The notes below the pieces were generated by a model. That model worked only from the letters and a program-made list of their open reading frames with translations. It made no database searches and had not been told where the DNA came from. Both the position numbers and the translations under genes were made by a program. Below are positions 15,064 through 19,840 of a DNA stretch of 19,840 nucleotides, piece by piece; within the stretch, counting starts at the first letter, position 1; the number at the start of each line of letters is the position of its first letter. The DNA lies in assembly GCA_025463615.1 (NCBI GenBank), contig JAODAU010000178.1:1-19840 (forward strand), in the 5' to 3' direction. The stretch is from Microbacteriaceae bacterium. Its GTDB lineage: Bacteria > Actinomycetota > Actinomycetes > Actinomycetales > Microbacteriaceae.

Positions 15064-15999
15064 ATGAGCACCATCGCCTCAGCAGGACCGAACGCACCCG
15101 GGGTGCGTCGGAGGCGCCGATCGACCTACCAGTCGCGGCGCAACACCCTCGCGGCCGTGATCTTCATCGCACCCACCGTGGTGCTGATCGTCGTGCTCAG
15201 GATCGTGCCGACAATCTCGGCGATCGGCACGTCGATGCACAGCGGGCTCCCCGGGAGCCTCACGCCGCCCGAGTTCGTCGGCGGCAAGGTCTTCGCGGAT
15301 CTGTTCGCCTCGAGCTCGTTCTGGCAGACGGTGGCGCAGACGCTGGTCTTCAACCTGATCGTCAACCCGCTGCAGATCGTCATCGCCCTGGTGCTCGCGG
15401 TGCTCCTCACGCGAGGGCTGCCGGCGGCCGGACTCTGGCGCACCATCATCTTCCTGCCGGCGGCCGTGCCGATGGCCGGGTCCGCCATCATCTGGGGGAT
15501 CGCCCTGCGACCCGACGGCCCGGTCAACGGCGTGATCACTGCGCTCGGGCTGCCCGCACAACCGTTCCTCACCAGTCCGAACCAGGTGGTCGGCAGCATC
15601 ATCCTCATCGTCAGCTGGATCGGAATCGGGTACTGGATGATGTTCCTCATCGCCGGCCTGAACGACATCCCGGACGTCTACTACGAGGCCTCGCGCATCG
15701 ACGGGGCGGGGGCGCTGCGCACCTTCTTCTCGATCACGCTGCCGCTGCTGCGGAGGCCGCTGCTGTTCGTGCTCGTGGCCGACACCGTCTCCAACTTTGT
15801 GCTCTTCGCGCCGGTGCAGATCCTCACCAAGGGCGGCCCGCAGAACCAGTCGAACTTCCTGATGTACGACATCTTCGACCACTCCTACAACCTGTCGAAC
15901 CCGTACACGGCGTCGGCCGAGCTCATCGTGCTGCTCGTGATCATGATCGTCATAGTCGCGGTGCAGTTCCGCCTCCTCGGTTCGGGGGACGACGAATGA
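15064..15999 (+). CDS. ABC transporter permease 1 (MalF-like)
   Basis: A 311-residue inner-membrane protein of the binding-protein-dependent permease family, with about six hydrophobic spans. The first is near residues 29-50 (AAVIFIAPTVVLIVVL). The cytoplasmic EAA loop that docks the ATPase is at EASRIDGAGALRTFFSITLP (about 209-228). It forms the membrane channel with the next gene product. The ATG at 15064 has ACGGAGA nearby, and 72 bases with a hairpin separate it from the binding-protein gene. Its stop overlaps the next start (ATGA). Confidence 0.94.
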   Translation: MSTIASAGPNAPGVRRRRRSTYQSRRNTLAAVIFIAPTVVLIVVLRIVPTISAIGTSMHSGLPGSLTPPEFVGGKVFADLFASSSFWQTVAQTLVFNLIVNPLQIVIALVLAVLLTRGLPAAGLWRTIIFLPAAVPMAGSAIIWGIALRPDGPVNGVITALGLPAQPFLTSPNQVVGSIILIVSWIGIGYWMMFLIAGLNDIPDVYYEASRIDGAGALRTFFSITLPLLRRPLLFVLVADTVSNFVLFAPVQILTKGGPQNQSNFLMYDIFDHSYNLSNPYTASAELIVLLVIMIVIVAVQFRLLGSGDDE

Positions 16000-16835
16000 C
16001 CAGGAGAAGCCCCGTCGGGCGTGTGGTGCTCACGGCCCTCGCCGTGATCGTCTCGCTGCTGTTCCTGCTGCCGGTGCTGTGGCTGCTGGCCAGCACCTTC
16101 CGATCGTCGACCGAGACGTTCGCGAGCAGCTCGCCCCTCAGCTGGTCGGTGCTCTGGCCCAAGGACTGGACGCTCGCGAACATCGAGTCGGCCGTGGGCA
16201 GCGGGTTCCTGCTCAACCTGGGCAACAGCATCCTCGTCGCGGCGATCACCGTCGTGGTCGGCCTGGCGATCAGCGCCGGCGCGGCGTTCGCCCTCGCCGT
16301 GATCCCGTTCCGCGGCCGCACCGCGACCTTCGCGGTGGTGGTGCTCAGCTTCCTCGTGCCGTTCGAGGCCATCGCCATCCCGCTCTCGCAGACCTTCGGC
16401 GACTGGGGGATCTCGAACTCGCTGTTCGCGCTGATCCTCCCGGGCCTCGGCAATGGGCTCGCGGTGTTCACCCTGCGGCAGTTCTTCCTCGGAGTGCCGA
16501 AGTCGCTCTCCGAGGCGGCGAACCTCGACGGCGCCGGCTGGGGGAGGGTGTTCTGGTCGGTCTACCTGCCTCTGTCGCGACCGGCCCTGATCGGCGCCGG
16601 GCTCATCCTGTTCCTGTTCCAGTGGCAGGCGTACCTATGGCCGGTGCTCGTGATCTCGAATCAGCAGCTGGACCTCGCGCCGGTCGCCATCGCGAAGTCG
16701 TTCGGGGCGTTCACCAGCAACTACGGACAGGTGTTCGCCGAGACGGCGGTGCTCGCCATCATCCCGGCGATCGTGCTCCTCGCCCTGCAACGGTTCTTCG
16801 TGACCTCGATCTCGAGCACCGGAAGCAAAGAGTGA
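15996..16835 (+). CDS. ABC transporter permease 2 (MalG-like)
   Basis: A 279-residue inner-membrane permease, partner of the previous one. The first span is near residues 9-31 (VVLTALAVIVSLLFLLPVLWLL) and the EAA loop is EAANLDGAGWGRVFWSVYLP (about 172-191). The ATG at 15996 overlaps the upstream stop by four bases, which is the natural start; the open frame further upstream is antisense-like noise in GC-rich DNA. It is the last gene of the operon. No gene for the ATP-binding subunit follows, so a shared MsiK-type ATPase encoded elsewhere probably powers the system. Confidence 0.94.
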   Translation: MTRRSPVGRVVLTALAVIVSLLFLLPVLWLLASTFRSSTETFASSSPLSWSVLWPKDWTLANIESAVGSGFLLNLGNSILVAAITVVVGLAISAGAAFALAVIPFRGRTATFAVVVLSFLVPFEAIAIPLSQTFGDWGISNSLFALILPGLGNGLAVFTLRQFFLGVPKSLSEAANLDGAGWGRVFWSVYLPLSRPALIGAGLILFLFQWQAYLWPVLVISNQQLDLAPVAIAKSFGAFTSNYGQVFAETAVLAIIPAIVLLALQRFFVTSISSTGSKE

Positions 16836-16860
16836 CGAGCGCTCGCTGAGCCGATCGCGC

Positions 16861-17583
16861 TCAGGACGCGCGCCGGCTCGCCGCCTCGACGGCGCTGACC
16901 GCCGCCTCGACGCCGTCGCTCCACGGGCCGCCGTGGCCGGGCAGCACCCATTTCGCGCCGGTGGGGAGGATGGCGCGGAGGGAGGCGAGCGCCTGGTGCG
17001 GCTCGTCCGTGAAGGGTGCGGGTCCAGGGCCTTTTACGCCCGTGAGCACGTCGCGCGTGGTGAGCGCGTCGCCCACGAACACCGCGTCGGCGACGGGGAC
17101 GTAGACGGCGATGCTGCCCTCGGAGTGTCCCGGCATCCCGATGATCCGGGGTGCGCCGGGCAGGTCGAGCACGTCGCCGTCATGGATCTCGACCACCTCG
17201 GTGAGCCAGGTGGTGCGCAGGCCGCCCTTGCGCACGGTGTAGGCCAGGAATCCCAGCAGCGGCCCGAGCTTCATCGTCTGCTTCGCGTTGGCCGGCTTCG
17301 GGCCGCCCTTCGCGCGGGCGGCATCGGCGGCGTGCACGAAGACGGGCACGCCGTACTCGCGCCGCAGTCGCTCCGCGAAACCGATGTGATCGGAGTCGCC
17401 GTGGGTCAGGATGACGCCCCTGACGTCGGCCGGAGTGCGCCCCAGGGACGCGAGCTCGGAGACCAGGTCGCGCCAGTGGCCGGCGAGCCCGGCGTCGATG
17501 ACCGTCACACCCTCGGGGGTGACGACGAGGTAGGCCGCGACGATGTCGTTGCCGATGCGGTGAAGGGATGCGTTGAGTTCCAT
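16861..17583 (-). CDS. Metallo-beta-lactamase-fold hydrolase
   Basis: A 240-residue cytoplasmic protein with the metallo-beta-lactamase fold. The metal motif THGDSDH gives H61, D63, D65 and H66 (D63 replaces the usual second His). It is followed by H153 (PGHSEGS), D172 (VGDAL) and H217 (LPGHGGP). This set is typical of the broad glyoxalase II-like group that hydrolyses esters or thioesters; it does not show the specific loops of a drug-degrading lactamase. The ATG at 17583 lies directly beside a palindrome shared with the divergent TetR gene, so it is likely the gene that TetR controls. The gap to the convergent permease gene is only 25 bases, with just a weak stem at 16847-16863. Confidence 0.9.
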   Translation of the reverse strand: MELNASLHRIGNDIVAAYLVVTPEGVTVIDAGLAGHWRDLVSELASLGRTPADVRGVILTHGDSDHIGFAERLRREYGVPVFVHAADAARAKGGPKPANAKQTMKLGPLLGFLAYTVRKGGLRTTWLTEVVEIHDGDVLDLPGAPRIIGMPGHSEGSIAVYVPVADAVFVGDALTTRDVLTGVKGPGPAPFTDEPHQALASLRAILPTGAKWVLPGHGGPWSDGVEAAVSAVEAASRRAS

Positions 17584-17627
17584 GATGGCTATGTTACGTA
17601 GCCATCATGGCTACGGTCAATAGCTAT
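17584..17627. promoter_or_regulatory. Paired palindromes, likely TetR operator
   Basis: GATGGCTA (17584-17591) and TAGCCATC (17599-17606) are perfect 8 bp arms with a 7-base spacer. Directly next, ATGGCTA (17607) and TAGCTAT (17621-17627) form a weaker pair. They cover the space between the divergent start codons, where a TetR-type dimer or two dimers would block both promoters. Confidence 0.7.
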
Positions 17628-17630
17628 ACT
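17625..17630 (+). promoter_or_regulatory. -10 box of the tetR-type gene
   Basis: TATACT ends six bases before the ATG at 17637. The transcript should therefore begin at or near that ATG, giving a leaderless mRNA. The -35 region is poor. On the other strand TAACAT sits seven bases before the hydrolase ATG at 17583 and may serve it the same way. Confidence 0.6.
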
Positions 17631-17636
17631 GGATTC

Positions 17637-18173
17637 ATGCCGACCCCAGACAGAACCTCCCTCGACGCGATAGTAGGAGCGGCGCGCGACATCCTCGAAG
17701 AGGACGGATTGGCGGCCCTGACCATGCAGTCGGTCGCGGTGCGCGTGGGCGTTCGCGCGCCCTCCCTCTACAAGCGGGTGCACGGCCGGGCCGAGCTGCT
17801 CCAGCTCGTCGCGGAGGCGACGCTGACCGAGCTGGCCGAGCGACTGGATGCCGCGGGCACGGGCCTCGAGCTCGCCGACTCGTTCCGTGCCTTCGGCCAC
17901 GAGCGCCCCGCGGCGTTCCAGCTGGTGATGGCGCCGGGGGCGGGCATCCCCGTGGCGCGCCTGGAGTTCGGCGCGAGCGCGAGCGCTGCCATCCTGCGGC
18001 TCGCCGAACACCTCGCCGGGCCGGACCACGCCCTGGAGGCGGCCCGCACCCTGACGGCGTGGGCCGTCGGCTTCATCGGCATGGAGCTGAACGGAGGCTT
18101 CAACCTCGGGGGCGATGTCGACGACGCCTGGAGGTTCGGGGTGACCCGCATCCTCGCGGCGATCACCGCATAA
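17637..18173 (+). CDS. TetR-family transcriptional regulator
   Basis: A 178-residue repressor. Residues 8-55 are the TetR helix-turn-helix (AARDILEEDGLAALTMQSVA, then VRVGVRAPSLYKRVHGRAEL); the rest is a helical ligand-binding domain ending with a WAVGFIGMELNGGF segment. An in-frame ATG at 17607 exists, but TATACT at 17625 lies downstream of it, so the ATG at 17637 (MPTPDRTS), at the expected transcription start, is preferred. It is divergent from the metallo-hydrolase and shares an operator region with it. A small molecule that the hydrolase acts on may be the inducer, which is inference. Confidence 0.9.
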   Translation: MPTPDRTSLDAIVGAARDILEEDGLAALTMQSVAVRVGVRAPSLYKRVHGRAELLQLVAEATLTELAERLDAAGTGLELADSFRAFGHERPAAFQLVMAPGAGIPVARLEFGASASAAILRLAEHLAGPDHALEAARTLTAWAVGFIGMELNGGFNLGGDVDDAWRFGVTRILAAITA

Positions 18174-18175
18174 CA

Positions 18176-18201
18176 GCTATATTCCGCAACTGGAATGTAG
18201 C
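18176..18201 (+). other. Inverted repeat after the tetR-type gene
   Basis: gctatattcc (18176-18185) pairs with ggaatgtagc (18192-18201) with one mismatch around a 6-base loop. It starts three bases after the tetR-type stop at 18173. Without a T-run it may be a weak terminator or a protein-binding site upstream of the next promoter. Confidence 0.5.
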
Positions 18202-18244
18202 AACGGCCGTGCCGTGCGACCCTGCGATTCCGCCGCACGTGCAG

Positions 18245-18272
18245 TTGCCGGTTAGCCGTGCGGCAATATGAT
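18245..18272 (+). promoter_or_regulatory. Promoter of the second lacI-type gene
   Basis: TTGCCG (18245-18250), a 16-base spacer and TATGAT (18267-18272) match sigma-70-type boxes. The transcript would start near 18279, about 50 bases before the ATG at 18328. Confidence 0.6.
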
Positions 18273-18327
18273 CACGACGTACCGGCGTCGAGACATCCTC
18301 CTCGTGCCGGTGCCGACGGGAGCACGC

Positions 18328-19353
18328 ATGAGCGACAAGACGGAGGGCGGTCGCGCCCTCTCGATTCGCGATGTCGCGCGCCTCGCCGGGGTGTCGCGGC
18401 AGACCGTCTCGCGCGTGCTCAACCGCCAGCCGAACATCAAACCGTCGACCGAGGCGCACGTGCGCAAGGTGATCGAGGATCTCGCGTGGCGACCCAACAG
18501 CGCGGCCCGCGCCCTGGCATCCTCGCGCTCCCGCACCATCGGGCTGCTGGTCTCGGCGCGCTCCCACTACGGCCCGTTCAGCGCCGCCGGCGCGGTCGAC
18601 GAGGCCGCCCGTGAGCGCGGCTACACGATCACGTCGGCCACCCTCGAGGGCGGCGACGACGAGAGCCTGGCGATCGCGCTCGACGCGTTCGTGGCGCAGG
18701 GCGTCGACGGCGTGGTGATGATCGCGCCGCAGCAGCGGGCGCACGAGGCGCTGCAGCGCGTGGCGATCGGGCTCCCGTTCCTCACGCTGCAGTGGCGCGA
18801 CGGGCCGAACGACAGGGTCGCCGCGTTCGACCAGGAGGCCGGCGCGCGCGCCGCCACCCGGCACCTCATCGACCTCGGGCACAGCCGCATCGTGCACATC
18901 GCCGGCCCCCAGGACTGGAACGAGGCCGAGGAGCGCATGCGCGGGTTCCTGGCCGAGATGTCGGATGCCGACATGCCCACCGTCGCCCCCGTGCTCGGCG
19001 ACTGGACCGCCGACACGGCCTACGAGCTGGGGCTCAAACTGCTGGCCCATCGCGAGTTCACGGCGGTGTTCGCCTCCAATGACCAGATGGCGCTCGGCCT
19101 GATCCACGCGGCCAACGACCTGGGCCTCTCGGTTCCCGGCGACCTCAGCGTGGTCGGCTTCGACGACATCCCCGAGGCCAAGCATTTCGCACCGCCGCTC
19201 ACGACGGTGCGGCAGGATTTCGCGCTGCTGGGCAGGCGGGCCATCGACATCCTGATCGCCGACATCGAGGGCACCGAGGCGCCGGATGTCGACGCCTTCG
19301 CCACCCCCGAACTGATCGCGCGGGCCAGCACCGCGCCGCCGGCCGCGTCGTAA
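18328..19353 (+). CDS. LacI-family transcriptional regulator
   Basis: A 341-residue regulator. Residues 10-60 hold the helix-turn-helix (IRDVARLAGVSRQTVSRVLN) and hinge (RPNSAARALASSRS). The remainder is the sugar-binding core (GLLVSARSHYGPF, HLIDLGHSRIVHIAGP, FASNDQMALGLIHA, VVGFDDIPEAKHFAPPLTTV). The ATG at 18328 has GGGAG six bases before; an upstream in-frame ATG at 18268 lies within the -10 box and is rejected. It is followed by a promoter with two identical palindromic sites and a ChvE-like binding protein, so it probably represses that uptake operon. It is not closely similar to the LacI-type protein encoded at 10250. Confidence 0.94.
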   Translation: MSDKTEGGRALSIRDVARLAGVSRQTVSRVLNRQPNIKPSTEAHVRKVIEDLAWRPNSAARALASSRSRTIGLLVSARSHYGPFSAAGAVDEAARERGYTITSATLEGGDDESLAIALDAFVAQGVDGVVMIAPQQRAHEALQRVAIGLPFLTLQWRDGPNDRVAAFDQEAGARAATRHLIDLGHSRIVHIAGPQDWNEAEERMRGFLAEMSDADMPTVAPVLGDWTADTAYELGLKLLAHREFTAVFASNDQMALGLIHAANDLGLSVPGDLSVVGFDDIPEAKHFAPPLTTVRQDFALLGRRAIDILIADIEGTEAPDVDAFATPELIARASTAPPAAS

Positions 19354-19379
19354 CCCGAGGCGGATTCCGCGCCCGGTGC

Positions 19380-19408
19380 TTGACGGGACCGGTCACATGC
19401 AATACCGT
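19380..19408 (+). promoter_or_regulatory. Promoter of the ChvE-like uptake operon
   Basis: TTGACG (19380-19385), a 17-base spacer and TACCGT (19403-19408) give a plausible sigma-70-type promoter. The first operator lies in the spacer, so bound repressor would exclude RNA polymerase. Confidence 0.55.
19385..19397. promoter_or_regulatory. LacI-type operator, site 1 (GGGACCGGTCACA)
   Basis: The core GACCGGTC is a perfect 8 bp palindrome inside a 13-base word that recurs at 19421. It overlaps the promoter spacer. Confidence 0.7.
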
Positions 19409-19420
19409 CGGACACGTTCT

Positions 19421-19433
19421 GGGACCGGTCACA
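19421..19433. promoter_or_regulatory. LacI-type operator, site 2 (GGGACCGGTCACA)
   Basis: An identical 13-base word 36 bases after site 1, just past the expected transcription start. In its wider form TGGGACCGGTCACA it is near-palindromic, as LacI-family operators usually are. Confidence 0.7.
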
Positions 19434-19473
19434 ATTTTCGGGCACCAGCACTGTGGGCGACGAAGGAGTCGAA

Positions 19474-19620
19474 ATGGCGCGACCGGGCACTTCCCCGTTC
19501 AGCCACCTCAGCGACCCGTCGGATGCCGTACACGTGCTCCGGAAGGCCGTTCCGAGCTCCGCGATATCCCTGCGCACGAGGCGCAGGAATCGCTCGATCG
19601 CTCGAAAGGAATCACAGTGA
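19474..19620 (+). CDS. Possible 48-codon leader ORF
   Basis: An ATG at 19474 follows a perfect AAGGAG by five bases and opens a 48-residue frame (MARPGTSPFSHLSD to ARKESQ). Its TGA stop (19618-19620) overlaps the GTG start of the binding-protein gene. The product has an Arg-rich C-terminal half (LRTRRRNRSIARKE) and no recognisable domain, signal peptide or membrane span. Rare codons (ATA, AGG twice) cluster near its end beside a hairpin at 19569-19587. It may be a translated leader coupled to the uptake gene. It could also be chance, because GC-rich DNA is often open in one frame, and the downstream gene has its own GAAAGGA site. Confidence 0.4.
   Translation: MARPGTSPFSHLSDPSDAVHVLRKAVPSSAISLRTRRRNRSIARKESQ
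19569..19587 (+). other. Hairpin in the leader of the binding-protein gene
   Basis: cctgcgc (19569-19575) pairs perfectly with gcgcagg (19581-19587) around a 5-base loop, about 30 bases before the GTG start. A ribosome finishing the upstream 48-codon frame would pass through it. Confidence 0.45.
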
Positions 19621-19840
19621 AGTTCAAGAGAATCGCCGTCGTGGCCCTCGCAGTCGGAGTGGCGTTCAGCCTCGCCGCGTGCGCCGGCGGACGGGGTGCG
19701 AGCACTGGCTCGACATCCGGAAGCAATAAGGGCGCCCTCGTCGGCGTCGCCATGCCGACGAAGGTGTCGGCCCGCTGGATCGCCGACGGCAACGCGGTCA
19801 AGGCAGACCTCGAGAAGGCCGGCTACAAGGTCGACCTCGA
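19617..19840 (+). CDS. ChvE-like multiple-sugar-binding lipoprotein (start only)
   Basis: The first 74 codons of a periplasmic-binding-type lipoprotein, cut by the right edge. The GTG start has GAAAGGA about six bases upstream. Residues 1-20 are a signal peptide (MKFKRIAVVALAVG) ending in a lipobox-like LAAC, followed by a Gly/Ser linker. The mature start GALVGVAMPTKVSARWIADG resembles the opening of ChvE-type binding proteins for monosaccharides. A transport ATPase and permease would be expected after the edge. Regulation by the LacI-type protein encoded just upstream is likely from the paired operators. Confidence 0.85.
   Translation, partial: MKFKRIAVVALAVGVAFSLAACAGGRGASTGSTSGSNKGALVGVAMPTKVSARWIADGNAVKADLEKAGYKVDL

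Noticed and set aside
14517..15995. Upstream part of an open frame continuing into permease 2
   Set aside because: It lies over the binding protein and permease 1 in another frame, and its composition is Arg/His/Pro-rich noise. The permease starts at the ATG at 15996, which overlaps the previous stop.
16836..16863. Terminator between permease 2 and the metallo-hydrolase
   Set aside because: Only a 5 bp stem (tgagc/gctca) and a short palindrome are present, with no T-run.
16861..17583. Antibiotic-degrading beta-lactamase
   Set aside because: The fold is shared by many hydrolases, there is no secretion signal, and the motif HxDxDH fits the general glyoxalase II-like group.

Overview
The window looks like chromosome of a high-GC actinobacterium, most likely of the family Microbacteriaceae. 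The reasons are the strong G/C preference at third codon positions, an actinobacterial IdeR with the full set of metal ligands, and a gene neighbourhood (XPB-type helicase, helicase-associated protein, cold-shock protein, DUF3027, SerC) that resembles the conserved actinobacterial arrangement. The family assignment is inference; no rRNA gene is present.

Bases 1-7259 are mainly a housekeeping block. On the minus strand are a DNA-repair helicase of the XPB type, cut by the left edge and broken by an out-of-frame tandem duplication of 443 bp, then a helicase-associated protein and a small membrane protein. On the plus strand are a cold-shock protein and a DUF3027 protein overlapping by 8 bases. 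These converge on serC (minus), which is divergent from ideR, the iron-dependent repressor. The gap between the two helicase-type genes has no gene but carries three inverted-repeat structures. The gap after ideR holds several hairpins ending in a clear intrinsic terminator and may encode a small structured RNA.

Bases 7586-10112 hold an HNH nuclease and a non-haem iron 2-oxoglutarate oxygenase one base apart. They converge on a metal-dependent amidohydrolase whose ligands match the gamma-resorcylate decarboxylase/ACMSD group.

Bases 10136-16835 form one apparent operon: a LacI-type regulator, an ADP-ribosylglycohydrolase-fold protein, a nucleoside hydrolase, a lipoprotein sugar-binding protein and two ABC permeases. 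It has a promoter with a consensus -35 box, a palindromic operator at the expected transcription start, and a second identical operator inside the first codons of the regulator gene. No ATPase gene is present, so a shared ATPase is expected elsewhere. Together the genes suggest import and cleavage of a ribosylated compound; the substrate is unknown.

Bases 16861-18173 are a metallo-beta-lactamase-fold hydrolase and a TetR-type regulator, divergent, with overlapping palindromes over both start sites and apparently leaderless starts. Bases 18245-19840 hold a second LacI-type regulator, a promoter with two identical GGGACCGGTCACA sites, a possible 48-codon leader ORF, and the beginning of a ChvE-like sugar-binding lipoprotein that runs off the right edge.
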